From Saccharothrix luteola (GTDB taxonomy: Bacteria > Actinomycetota > Actinomycetes > Mycobacteriales > Pseudonocardiaceae): a DNA stretch of 64,000 nt. The stretch lies in the NCBI RefSeq assembly GCF_020859565.1, contig NZ_JAJHUO010000006.1, forward strand, positions 124,001-188,000, read 5' to 3'. The notes below the pieces were generated by a model. That model was not told the DNA's origin. It worked only from the letters and a program-made list of their open reading frames with translations, and searched no databases. Below are positions 50,156 through 58,268 of the stretch, piece by piece (within the stretch, counting starts at the first letter, position 1; each line of letters starts with the position of its first letter). A program made the translations under genes and the position numbers.

Positions 50156-51199
50156 TTAGAACTCGACCGGCGCCGCGGCGGGCTCCTCGGCGTCGAGGGT
50201 GGCACCGATGCCCAGCTTGTCCTTGATCCGCTTCTCGATCTCGTTCGCCACGTCCGGGTTGTCGCGCAGGAACTTCCGCGCGTTCTCCTTGCCCTGGCCC
50301 AGCTGGTCGCCCTCGTAGGTGTACCAGGCGCCGGACTTGCGCAGGATGCCCTGGTCGACACCCATGTCGATGAGCGAACCCTCACGGCTGATGCCCTGGC
50401 CGTAGAGGATGTCGAACTCGGCCTGCTTGAACGGCGGGGCCACCTTGTTCTTCACGATCTTGACCCTGGTGCGGTTGCCGACCGGCTCGCCGCCGTCCTT
50501 CAGGGTCTCGATGCGCCGCACGTCCAGCCGCACCGACGCGTAGAACTTCAGCGCCTTGCCACCGGTCGTGGTCTCGGGCGAGCCGAACATCACGCCGATC
50601 TTCTCGCGCAGCTGGTTGATGAAGATCGCGGTGGTGTTGGAGTTGCTGAGCGCGCCGGTGATCTTGCGCAGCGCCTGGCTCATCAACCGGGCCTGCAGAC
50701 CCACGTGGTTGTCGCCCATCTCGCCCTCGATCTCGGCGCGGGGCACCAGGGCCGCCACCGAGTCGATGACCAGGATGTCGAGCGCGCCGGAGCGGACCAG
50801 CATGTCCGCGATCTCCAGCGCCTGCTCGCCCGTGTCGGGCTGGGAGACCAGCAGCGCGTCGGTGTCGACGCCCAGCTTCTTCGCGTACTCCGGGTCGAGC
50901 GCGTGCTCGGCGTCGATGAACGCCGCGATGCCGCCGGCCCGCTGGGCGTTGGCCACGGCGTGCAGCGCCACCGTCGTCTTGCCCGAGGACTCGGGGCCGT
51001 AGATCTCGACCACGCGGCCGCGGGGCAGGCCGCCGATGCCGAGCGCGACGTCGAGCGCGATCGCACCGGTGGGGATCACCTGGAGCGGGGCGCGGACCTC
51101 GTCGCCGAGCCGCATGACCGAGCCCTTGCCGTACTGCTTGTCGATCTGGGCCAGGGCCAGTTCGAGGGCCTTGTCCCGGTCGGGTGCCTGGGGTGCCAT
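50156..51199 (-). CDS. recA: DNA recombinase RecA
   Basis: 347 aa. Walker [13 protein letters not shown], Walker [14 protein letters not shown]1/L2 regions with [22 protein letters not shown], and an acidic C-terminal tail. No intein, unlike the RecA of some mycobacteria. Strand exchange and LexA coprotease. ATG 51199 is chosen (GAGGTGGA upstream); a GTG four codons earlier is possible. SOS box at 51336-51349. Confidence 0.97.
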   Translation of the reverse strand: MAPQAPDRDKALELALAQIDKQYGKGSVMRLGDEVRAPLQVIPTGAIALDVALGIGGLPRGRVVEIYGPESSGKTTVALHAVANAQRAGGIAAFIDAEHALDPEYAKKLGVDTDALLVSQPDTGEQALEIADMLVRSGALDILVIDSVAALVPRAEIEGEMGDNHVGLQARLMSQALRKITGALSNSNTTAIFINQLREKIGVMFGSPETTTGGKALKFYASVRLDVRRIETLKDGGEPVGNRTRVKIVKNKVAPPFKQAEFDILYGQGISREGSLIDMGVDQGILRKSGAWYTYEGDQLGQGKENARKFLRDNPDVANEIEKRIKDKLGIGATLDAEEPAAAPVEF

Positions 51200-51325
51200 C
51201 TGGAAGTCCACCTCGGAGTGTCTTGGGTTCGCGGTGCGATGTCGGGGCCGACGTTACGGGTGGGGTCCGACATTTTCCGGTGGGGACCAGGTCACCCGCG
51301 GGGTGCTGTCACCCGGTCGTGTCGG

Positions 51326-51349
51326 GGAGTGTAGCCGAACAGGTGTTCG
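51326..51349 (-). promoter_or_regulatory. recA promoter with SOS box
   Basis: CGAACAGGTGTTCG (51336-51349) is a perfect CGAAC-N4-GTTCG LexA box. On the minus strand TACACT (51328-51333) follows as the -10, so the box lies where polymerase contacts the spacer and -35. Confidence 0.88.
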
Positions 51350-51371
51350 ACCACTTGGTCGACACGCCGGG

Positions 51372-51566
51372 TCACCGCCGCTGTTCCGGCACGTCGAAGG
51401 CGTCGCAGACGGCCAGCCAGATCTCCTTGGCCGACAGACCCGCCTCCAACGCCTGGTCGGGAGTCCGACCGCCGAGGGCGGACAGCACGTGGTCCCGGGC
51501 CACCATCTCCGCCCTGACCTGGCCGAACTCCCTGGCCATCAGCTTGCGGAACATCGTGATGCGCAT
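51372..51566 (-). CDS. DUF3046 family protein (Rv2738c-like)
   Basis: 64 aa. MRITMFRKLMAREFGQVRAE ... LGGRTPDQALEAGLSAKEIW fits the DUF3046 family, which is conserved directly upstream of recA in actinobacteria (Rv2738c). Function unknown. About 170 bp separate it from recA, with the SOS box between, so it is probably transcribed separately. Confidence 0.86.
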   Translation of the reverse strand: MRITMFRKLMAREFGQVRAEMVARDHVLSALGGRTPDQALEAGLSAKEIWLAVCDAFDVPEQRR

Positions 51567-51627
51567 CGGGTCCAGCCTAACGCGCGGCCACCCGGACCGG
51601 ACCGCCGACGTCGTCGAGCGGAACCGG

Positions 51628-52389
51628 TCAACTCAGAGCGGCGGCGACCAGGCCACCGTCGACGACCAGGTCCTGCCCGTTGACGTAGGACGCCTCACCG
51701 GAGGCGAGGAACGCGACCGCGGCGGCGACGTCCTCGGCGGTGCCGATCCGACCGGCAGCGACCGCGGCGACGACGGCGGCTCCCGCCTCGGCGGAGACGT
51801 TGTCGTGGAACATCGGGGTCTCGATGTAGCCGGGGCTGACCGAGTTCACCCGCACTCCCCTGGGCGCCAGTTCGGCCGCCAGGGTGTGCGCCAGGTTGTG
51901 CACGGCCGCTTTGGTCGCCGCGTAGAGGGACGCGCCGGGCAGACCGCGGTGCAGCGTCCACGACGCGTTGATCACGATCGAGGCGTGGTCGGACAGCAGC
52001 GGGAGGGTCTTCTGGACGGTGAAGAACACACCTTTGAAGTTGATGTCCACGAGGCGGTCGAACTCGGCCTCGGTGACGTCGCCGCTCGGCTGGAACGACG
52101 CGACGCCCGCGTTCGCGAAGACCACGTCCAGCCGCCCGTGCCGGTCCCGGATCGCGTCCGCCAGCGCGTCGAGGTCGGTGAGGCTCGCCACGTCGCCGCG
52201 CACCGCGAGGACGGAGTCACCGCCTTCCAGCTCTTCGACCGCGGCGTCCAGCCGGGCCTGGTCGCGGCCGGTGACGACCACCCGCGCGCCCTCGGCGAGC
52301 AACCTCCGCGCGACGGCCAGCCCCATGCCGCTCGTGCCGCCGGTGACGAGCGCGATCTTGTCCTTGAACCGGGAAGTGCTGTGCGTCAT
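51628..52389 (-). CDS. Short-chain dehydrogenase/reductase
   Basis: 253 aa classical SDR. NAD(P) loop TGGTSGMG (about residues 14-21), NAG motif FANAG, catalytic Ser in INASWTL, Tyr-x3-Lys in YAATK, and PGYIETPM. The dinucleotide loop is followed by VTGRD, suggesting NADP preference. ATG 52389; the frame upstream is non-coding. Downstream of, and on the same strand as, an XRE-type regulator, a frequent pair in actinobacteria. Substrate unknown. Confidence 0.9.
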   Translation of the reverse strand: MTHSTSRFKDKIALVTGGTSGMGLAVARRLLAEGARVVVTGRDQARLDAAVEELEGGDSVLAVRGDVASLTDLDALADAIRDRHGRLDVVFANAGVASFQPSGDVTEAEFDRLVDINFKGVFFTVQKTLPLLSDHASIVINASWTLHRGLPGASLYAATKAAVHNLAHTLAAELAPRGVRVNSVSPGYIETPMFHDNVSAEAGAAVVAAVAAGRIGTAEDVAAAVAFLASGEASYVNGQDLVVDGGLVAAALS

Positions 52390-52470
52390 GGCACCCAGCG
52401 TGCCGACCGGCGTCGAGGGCAGGCAGTGCGCGCTCAACCCGGGAGTGCCACCACCACCTTCGCGCGCCGA

Positions 52471-53319
52471 TCAGACCGGGACGGCCGCGTGCGCCAAGCG
52501 TTCGAGTTGTTCCTCCGTCCCGGTGCCGGGCCGCGGGTTGCACAGCTCCAGGTACCGGTCCGAGCCGTCGGCCACCGCCAGGGTCGTCACGTCGAAGACC
52601 AGGTCACCGGCCTCCGGGTGGCGGATCGCCTTCACCGCCTGCACCTGCGCGCCCACCTCGTGGCGCGCCCACAGCTCGGCGAACTCGGCGCTCACGGCGC
52701 CGAGCTCGTCGACCACCCGGTCGAACCCGGGGTCGCCGGGCGCGTGCGCCGCGTCGGCCCGGAAGGCGGCGACGACGACCGGCGCGACCGACGCCCAGTG
52801 GACGTGCATGTCGCGGTACCGGGCATTGGTGAAGAACGTGACCAGGCAGTTGTGGTCGGTGTCGTCGTAGCCGAACACCGTCCGGGTCGCGTCGTTGATC
52901 GCGAGCAGGTTCCAGTACCGGTCCCGGAGGATCGCGGGCCGCGGCAGCCACGCGTCGAGCAGGCGCCGCAGCTCCGGGCTGACCTCGTCACCTCGCGCGC
53001 CACCGACCCGCGGCGGGTTGAGCCCGGCCAGCAGGTACAGGTGCGCGCGTTCGAGGTCGGTCAGGCGCAGCGCCCGGCTGACCGCGTCGAGCACCTCCGA
53101 CGAGACCGTGATGTCACGGCCCTGCTCCAGCCACGTGTACCAGGACACCCCGACCCCGGCCAGCGCGGCGACCTCCTCGCGCCGCAACCCCGGCGTCCGA
53201 CGCCTGCCCACCGCCACCACGCCGACGTCCGCAGGCGTGAGCCGCGCCCGGCAGGTCCGCAGGAAGTCGCGGAGCTGCTCGCGCCGACGCGGTCGGACCG
53301 CAGGGGATTCGCTGGTCAT
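52471..53319 (-). CDS. XRE family regulator with MmyB-like ligand domain
   Basis: 282 aa. HTH_31-type N-terminus with LRDFLRTCRARLTPADVGV, RRTPGLRREEVAALAGVGVS and WYTWLEQGRDI. C-terminal MmyB-like PAS-related domain (RDRYWNLLAINDATRTVFGY, HPEAGDLVFDVTTLAVAD), known to bind a fatty acid in one structure. Probably controls the adjacent SDR gene. TACCGT lies 5 nt before ATG 53319, so leaderless expression is possible. Confidence 0.9.
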   Translation of the reverse strand: MTSESPAVRPRRREQLRDFLRTCRARLTPADVGVVAVGRRRTPGLRREEVAALAGVGVSWYTWLEQGRDITVSSEVLDAVSRALRLTDLERAHLYLLAGLNPPRVGGARGDEVSPELRRLLDAWLPRPAILRDRYWNLLAINDATRTVFGYDDTDHNCLVTFFTNARYRDMHVHWASVAPVVVAAFRADAAHAPGDPGFDRVVDELGAVSAEFAELWARHEVGAQVQAVKAIRHPEAGDLVFDVTTLAVADGSDRYLELCNPRPGTGTEEQLERLAHAAVPV

Positions 53320-53343
53320 GCGCCACGGTAACAACGGGCCCGG

Positions 53344-53805
53344 TCAGCGCGCCGCCGTCCAGGCCGGGCTGTCGACGTAGTGGTTGTCGAACCGGTCCTG
53401 CGAGTCGCGGATCTCCTGCGGGCTCGCCTCGCCGCGCTGCACGCGGTCGAGTAGGCGGTAGTAGTCGAACCGACCCACGCCCGGCGTGAAGACGTACAGG
53501 ACGTCCGCGTCGGCGCCCTTGAGCGCGCCGAACGCGTGCGGCACGCGTGGCGGCACCACGAGGAAGTCGCCGCGCTCCAGGGTCACCACGTCCTGGTCCA
53601 GCAGCACCTGGAGCGTGCCGTCGAGCACGAAGAACAGCTCCGAGGCGCGGGTGTGGAAGTGCGGCGGCGCGCCGTCGGCGCCGTCGCGGAAGGTGGACCG
53701 GTTGCTGGTCAGGCCGTCGAGGTCGGCGAGGAGGGTGACCACGGCGGCGGGGTCGGCGTCGAGCTTCTCGGCCTGGTCGGCGCGGACGAGCAGGGTGTTT
53801 TCCAT
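53344..53805 (-). CDS. Cupin-domain protein (quercetinase-like)
   Basis: 153 aa single cupin. Motif 1 PPHFHTRASELFFVLDGTLQ holds the metal-binding His-x-His and Glu. Motif 2 GDFLVVPPRVPHAFG holds the last His. C-terminal tail with VGRFDYYRLLDRVQRGEASP, as in small quercetin-2,3-dioxygenase-like cupins. Divergent from a LysR regulator by 71 bp, so likely its target. I take ATG 53805; a longer frame to 53841 crosses the operator region. Confidence 0.85.
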   Translation of the reverse strand: MENTLLVRADQAEKLDADPAAVVTLLADLDGLTSNRSTFRDGADGAPPHFHTRASELFFVLDGTLQVLLDQDVVTLERGDFLVVPPRVPHAFGALKGADADVLYVFTPGVGRFDYYRLLDRVQRGEASPQEIRDSQDRFDNHYVDSPAWTAAR

Positions 53806-53854
53806 GAGGTCGAGACTCGTCGCGGCGCAGGCGCCGAACAACGACGACGATCGA

Positions 53855-53885
53855 ATGGAACGATAACCTGAGGGTTATGGAACGA
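53855..53885. promoter_or_regulatory. LysR-type operator overlapping the lysR start
   Basis: Perfect palindrome ATAACC-TGAG-GGTTAT (53863-53878) fits the T-N11-A LysR pattern, and its right arm includes the AT of the lysR ATG. A direct repeat ATGGAACGA occurs at 53855 and 53877. The upstream copy reads ATG GAA CGA TAA, a three-codon false start. Confidence 0.55.
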
Positions 53886-54716
53886 CGTGACCTGGAGGTT
53901 TTCCTGGCGCTGGCGGAGGAGCTGCACTTCGGCCGCACCGCCGAGCGGCTGCACGTCTCCCAGGCGCGGGTCAGCCAGTCCGTCAAGCAGTTGGAACGCC
54001 GCATCGGCGCGCCGTTGTTCGAGCGGACCAGTCGAAGGGTCGCGCTCACGCCCATCGGCCGCCGCCTGCGTGACGACCTGGCGCCGGCCCACAAGCAGAT
54101 CGTGGACGGCATAGCGCGCGCTGTGGAGGCCGCCCGCGGCACGTCCCTGCTGCGCGTCGGGTTCGAGGCGCCTGCCCTCGCCGATCTCGTCTCCGACGTC
54201 CTCGACACGTTCCGCGCCCGCCACCCCGACAGCCGGGTGCGCGTGCGGGAGGCGCCGTTCACCGACCCGTTCTCGCTGCTCAGGGCCGACGAGGTGGACG
54301 TGCTGGTGACGTTGTTCCCGGTCCGCGAGCCGGACCTGACGTCCGGGCCGGTCGTGCACGAAGAGCCCTTGGTGCTCGCCGTGTCCGACACCCACCCGTT
54401 CACGCGGCAGGAGTCCGTGACCCTGGAAGACCTGGCCCGCGACACGGTCTTCCGCGCCGCCTACTGGCGCGACACGACGCCGAAGGGCGCGCCGATCAAG
54501 CGCGGTCGGGACGTCACGACGTTCCAGGAACTGCTCACCGCGATCGCCGACGGCGAGGGCGTCTGCCCGCTGGGCGCGCACGCGGTCGGCTACTTCGCCC
54601 GCCCGAAGATCGCGTTCCTGCCGCTGGTGGGCGCGCCGCGCCTGGCCTGGGGCATGGTCTGGCGCACGGCGGGCGAAACGGTCCGCGTGCGCGAGTTCGC
54701 GGCGGCGGCGCGCTAA
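53877..54716 (+). CDS. LysR family transcriptional regulator
   Basis: 279 aa. N-terminal HTH (RRDLEVFLALAEELHFGRTA, then ERLHVSQARVSQSVKQLERR) and a periplasmic-binding-like effector domain. Divergent from a cupin gene, with a palindrome across its own start, suggesting tight autorepression and control of the cupin. The ATG lacks a ribosome site, so translation may be leaderless or the start may differ slightly. Confidence 0.9.
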   Translation: MERRDLEVFLALAEELHFGRTAERLHVSQARVSQSVKQLERRIGAPLFERTSRRVALTPIGRRLRDDLAPAHKQIVDGIARAVEAARGTSLLRVGFEAPALADLVSDVLDTFRARHPDSRVRVREAPFTDPFSLLRADEVDVLVTLFPVREPDLTSGPVVHEEPLVLAVSDTHPFTRQESVTLEDLARDTVFRAAYWRDTTPKGAPIKRGRDVTTFQELLTAIADGEGVCPLGAHAVGYFARPKIAFLPLVGAPRLAWGMVWRTAGETVRVREFAAAAR

Positions 54717-54725
54717 CCTCGACGG

Positions 54726-54851
54726 GTGCTGTTGTTGCAGGAAGACCCCACGGGCATGTCGTCGCCGATCGCCACGATCGCGGTGATCGCCGGTCTCGTC
54801 GCGGCGATCGTGGTCGGCCTGCGCGCGCTCTGGTACAACCGCAAGCGCTGA
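54726..54851 (+). CDS. 41-aa single-pass membrane peptide (leaderless candidate)
   Basis: 41 residues: VLLLQEDPTGMSSPIATIAV, then a continuous hydrophobic helix through IAGLVAAIVVGLRALWY and a positive NRKR C-terminus, i.e. one TM helix with a cytosolic tail. GTG 54726 sits 6 nt after TAACCT (54714-54719), the arrangement repeated across this window. Ends 1 bp before the convergent MFS stop. Too short for standard gene finders. No known family. Confidence 0.5.
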   Translation: MLLLQEDPTGMSSPIATIAVIAGLVAAIVVGLRALWYNRKR

Positions 54852-56069
54852 TCACCACACCCGCTGCGACGACGCGAACAGGCACGTCATCAGCAGCGGC
54901 AGCGCGGTGAACCCGACGACCAGGCCCAGCGCGGCGTAGGACCACGCGGTCACCACGACGCCCGCCACGACGCCGCCGAGCGCGCCGCCGACGTTCATGC
55001 ACAGGTCCGACAGGCCCTGCGCGGCCGGCCGGTCCACCACGTCGACCGACTCCGTGAGCAGCGCCGATCCCGCCACCACGCCCGCCGACCAGCCGAACGC
55101 CAGCAGCGCCATCCCCGCGGCGAGCTGCGGCGCGTCGTGCGACGGGGCCATGCCCGCGATGCCGGACGCGGCGACCACGAGCGCCGCGCCGATCGCCAGC
55201 ACCGGCACCCGGCCGAGCCGGTCGGCCATCCACCCGAACAGCGGGCCGGCCGCGTACATCGCGGCGACGTGCAGGCTGACCACCACGCCCACGACGCGCA
55301 ACGACGAGCCCCCGTGCTCCATGTGCACGGGCGTCATCGACATCAGGCCGACCATCGCCGTGTGGCACAGCGCCAGGCCGCCCAGCGCGAGCTTCCCGGC
55401 GGCGGGCAGCGACCGCCACACCGCCACCGACCGCTTGGTGCCGGCCGCGGGCGCGACGGCCGCTTTCGCCACCGTGAGCGGATCGGGCCGCAGGAACCGC
55501 AGGACGACGAGCGCGGCCAGGCCGAACAGCACCGCCGACAGCAGGTACGGTCCGGCGCCCACCGGCAACCCCAGCCGCACGGCCACCTGCCCCGCCGGGT
55601 CGGCCAGGTTCGGCCCGACCACCGCGCCCACCGTCGCCGCCCACACCACCAACGCCACCGAGCGCGCTCTGTGGTGCGGGTGGGCCAGGTCCGCGCCCAC
55701 GTACCGGGCGGAGAGGTTCGCGCCGGCCGCCGCGCCGAACAGCACGAGCGCGACCAGCAGCACGTGCCACGAGCCGAGCACGACCGCGCACGCCGCCACC
55801 GCCGCGCCCACCGCGCCCGCGCCGTAGCCCAGGACCAGCGCCGGACGGCGTCCGCTCCGGGCCGCCAACCGGGCCGCGGGCAGCGCGAACACCGCCGCGC
55901 CCAGCACCGCGGCCGTCTGCGCCATCCCGCCGACCGCGTCGGAGTCGGCGAGCACGGCCGCGATGAGCGTGCCGACCGCCATGCCGATGGCGACGCCCGC
56001 CGCACCGAGGACCTGGGTCACCGCCAGCACCCGCAGGACCCTGCGCTGCACGGCGTCGACCACAGTCAT
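54852..56069 (-). CDS. MFS transporter
   Basis: 405 aa, about 12 helices. Motif A partly kept as RLAARSGRRPALVLGYGAGA; further conserved pieces are GANLSARYVGADLAHPHHRA and TPVHMEHGGSSLRVVGVVVS. The pattern with HMEHGGSS is shared with an actinobacterial MFS group of unknown substrate. ATG 56069. Lies downstream of, and on the same strand as, the Hsp70-like gene at 52 bp. Confidence 0.85.
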   Translation of the reverse strand: MTVVDAVQRRVLRVLAVTQVLGAAGVAIGMAVGTLIAAVLADSDAVGGMAQTAAVLGAAVFALPAARLAARSGRRPALVLGYGAGAVGAAVAACAVVLGSWHVLLVALVLFGAAAGANLSARYVGADLAHPHHRARSVALVVWAATVGAVVGPNLADPAGQVAVRLGLPVGAGPYLLSAVLFGLAALVVLRFLRPDPLTVAKAAVAPAAGTKRSVAVWRSLPAAGKLALGGLALCHTAMVGLMSMTPVHMEHGGSSLRVVGVVVSLHVAAMYAAGPLFGWMADRLGRVPVLAIGAALVVAASGIAGMAPSHDAPQLAAGMALLAFGWSAGVVAGSALLTESVDVVDRPAAQGLSDLCMNVGGALGGVVAGVVVTAWSYAALGLVVGFTALPLLMTCLFASSQRVW

Positions 56070-56120
56070 GATCTTGAGGGTGCCAGGGCGGAACGAGCCC
56101 TACCAGCCACCGTCCGGGTC

Positions 56121-58052
56121 TCAGGTGCCGGGTTGGACCGCGGCCTCGAAGAAGTCCGCGACCTGGTCGGCGGTCAGCTCCTCGCCACCGCTCTTGGTCA
56201 CGATGCCGAGCAGCGGCAGGTCGTTCGCGGTGAACACGAGCAGCCCGAGCCCGCCGTCCGCGGCGGCCCGGTACTTGCCGGTGAGGCCGTTGCCGGCCCA
56301 CTGCGCCTCGACCATGTCGGTCTTGAGCGACCGCACGACGGCCTCCGCGCCGTGCTGCGCGCCGACGACCGTCTCGGTGAGCACGTACTGCACCGAGTAG
56401 TCGTCCTTCACCGCGCAGCTGACCACGGTGCCCTTGATGCCGTCGACGCCGCCCACGCCGGGCGTGCCGCCCGCCTTGCACGTGCTGGTGTCCGGGATCG
56501 TGCCCGCGAGCAGGCGCAGGCACTCGGTGAAGCCCTTGTCGTCCTGCTGGGTGTCGTTCTTGCACTCCTGCGCGCTGGGCACGCCGGGTCCGTTGAGCGC
56601 GAAGATGCCGCCGACCACGGCCAGCACGAGCACCACGGCCGCGCCCGCCGAGATCAGCACGGTCCGGTTGGGCTTCTTCCGCTCCGGCTTGGTCTGCGCG
56701 CGGGGTGCGACGGTCGGGAAGTTGAACTGCTGCGGCCCGGTCTGCGGGTAGACCTGGTACGCGCCGCTGGCGTTCGGGTTCACCTGGTAGGCGCCGCTGG
56801 CACTGGGGTTGACCTGGTACGCGCCGCTCGCGCTGGGGTTCACCTGGTACGCGCCGCTCGCGCTCGGGTTCACCGGGTGCGCGCCGCTGACCGCCGGGTT
56901 CGGCTGCTGGAACGCGCCGGACGGCGGGGTCACCGGCTTGGTGACGACCGTGTCGGGCTCCATTGGCCTGGCAGGCTCCTGGGACCGCGGCGTGACGCCG
57001 TTCTTGGGCACGTGGTGCGCGCCGAGGGCGACCGAGGTCTCGGGCTGGTCCAGGCTCGTCGGCACGATCCGCACCTGCTCGGCGATCATGGTCGCCACCA
57101 GCGGGATCCGGCTGGCGCCGCCGACCAGGTAGATGCCCGCGAGCTGGTTGGGCGCCATGCCGGTGGAGCGGATCGTGGACTCCAGCAGCTCCACGCTGCG
57201 CATCATGCTCGGCCGGACCAGCGCTTCCAGGTCGGACCGGTTGACCAGCACGTCCTCGAACGGCTCCGGCATCGGCACCTCGGTGTGCGCGTGCCGCGAC
57301 AGCGACTCCTTGGCCGCGCGCACGTCCTCCTGCAACGTGCGGCGGGCCCGGCGGTCGGCCGTCGACTCCGGGCGCAGCAGCCGCTGCCAGGCGGCCGGGT
57401 CGCGGTGCGAGACCTGCCGGCCGACGTGCTCGAGCAGCGCCTGGTCGACGTCGAGGCCGCCCAGGTCCGGCAAGCCGTCCTCGGCGAGCACGGTGAAGCC
57501 GCTCTGGGTGGCGCCGACGATGGCCACGTCGAACGTGCCCGCGCCGAGGTCGTACACCGCGAGCGCCTGGCCGACGGCCAGCGAGGCGTAGTGGGAGGCA
57601 GCGGCGACCGGCTCGGGCACCAGCACGATCTCGCCGGTCACGCCCGCGAGGCGGGCCGCGGACAGCAGCACGTTGCGGCGCGTCGGGCCCCACTGCGCGG
57701 GGTGGGTGAGGCGGACCTCGTCCAGCGGCTCGCCGCCCAGCTGGCGGGTGGTCTCGTCGAGCACGCGGCGCAGCACGGCGGCCAGCGCGTCGGTGACCGG
57801 CACCACGTTGTCGCCCAGCAGCAGCACGCCGTCGTCCACCCGGCGCTTGGGGTTGGGCTCGAAGCGGGCGGGGTCGAGGCGGGCGCGGCGCTCGGCGTCA
57901 CGGCCGACGACCAGCGTGCCGTCCTCTTCGCAGTAGACGGCCGACGGCATGGTGGCCGAGCCGTCCACCTCCACGACCCTGGGCGGCCGTCCGTGCGCCG
58001 CGAGCACCGCGACGGTGTTGGAAGTGCCCAGGTCGACGGACAGGACGCGCAC
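56121..58052 (-). CDS. Hsp70-like ATPase fused to repeat linker, TM helix and extracytoplasmic domain
   Basis: 643 aa. Residues 1-350 form an actin/Hsp70 ATPase (phosphate-1 VLSVDLGTSNTVAVLA, phosphate-2 LAVYDLGAGTFDVAIVG, adenosine loop IYLVGGASRIPLV) without a substrate-binding domain. Then a linker with five 10-residue repeats of SGAYQVNPSA (about 385-435), a basic stretch, one TM helix (about 461-482) and a C-terminal domain of about 160 residues with four cysteines outside the membrane. GTG 58052 follows GAGGGG. Such actinobacterial proteins are thought to couple cytoplasmic ATP state to the cell envelope; role unknown. Confidence 0.88.
   Translation of the reverse strand: MRVLSVDLGTSNTVAVLAAHGRPPRVVEVDGSATMPSAVYCEEDGTLVVGRDAERRARLDPARFEPNPKRRVDDGVLLLGDNVVPVTDALAAVLRRVLDETTRQLGGEPLDEVRLTHPAQWGPTRRNVLLSAARLAGVTGEIVLVPEPVAAASHYASLAVGQALAVYDLGAGTFDVAIVGATQSGFTVLAEDGLPDLGGLDVDQALLEHVGRQVSHRDPAAWQRLLRPESTADRRARRTLQEDVRAAKESLSRHAHTEVPMPEPFEDVLVNRSDLEALVRPSMMRSVELLESTIRSTGMAPNQLAGIYLVGGASRIPLVATMIAEQVRIVPTSLDQPETSVALGAHHVPKNGVTPRSQEPARPMEPDTVVTKPVTPPSGAFQQPNPAVSGAHPVNPSASGAYQVNPSASGAYQVNPSASGAYQVNPNASGAYQVYPQTGPQQFNFPTVAPRAQTKPERKKPNRTVLISAGAAVVLVLAVVGGIFALNGPGVPSAQECKNDTQQDDKGFTECLRLLAGTIPDTSTCKAGGTPGVGGVDGIKGTVVSCAVKDDYSVQYVLTETVVGAQHGAEAVVRSLKTDMVEAQWAGNGLTGKYRAAADGGLGLLVFTANDLPLLGIVTKSGGEELTADQVADFFEAAVQPGT
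56752..56901 (-). repeat. 30-bp tandem repeats coding the Hsp70-like linker
   Basis: Five head-to-tail 30-bp units, each coding one SGAYQVNPxA decapeptide, with the outer units diverged (HPVNP, YQVYP). The reading frame is kept in all, so copy number can change without breaking the gene. Confidence 0.85.
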
Positions 58053-58268
58053 GATGGATACACCCCTCAGGTTCAAGCCGTGGGTGATCGTGCCACAGGC
58101 CGACCACCGCGCGAGGTCGCGTCGGTCGTTCGTGACTCATTTTCCGGCGATCACGCTTTTCGATCGTCGGAGAATCAGGCGCGAACGACCGACTTCCGGG
58201 CGACCTCGCCCGCGACGCCGGAGGCGGCGCAATCCGAAATTGTCGGACCGCTGGTTCAAGATGTGGGG

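Noticed and set aside
50156..51199. RecA intein, as in some mycobacteria
   Set aside because: The recA frame is continuous and of normal length (347 aa).
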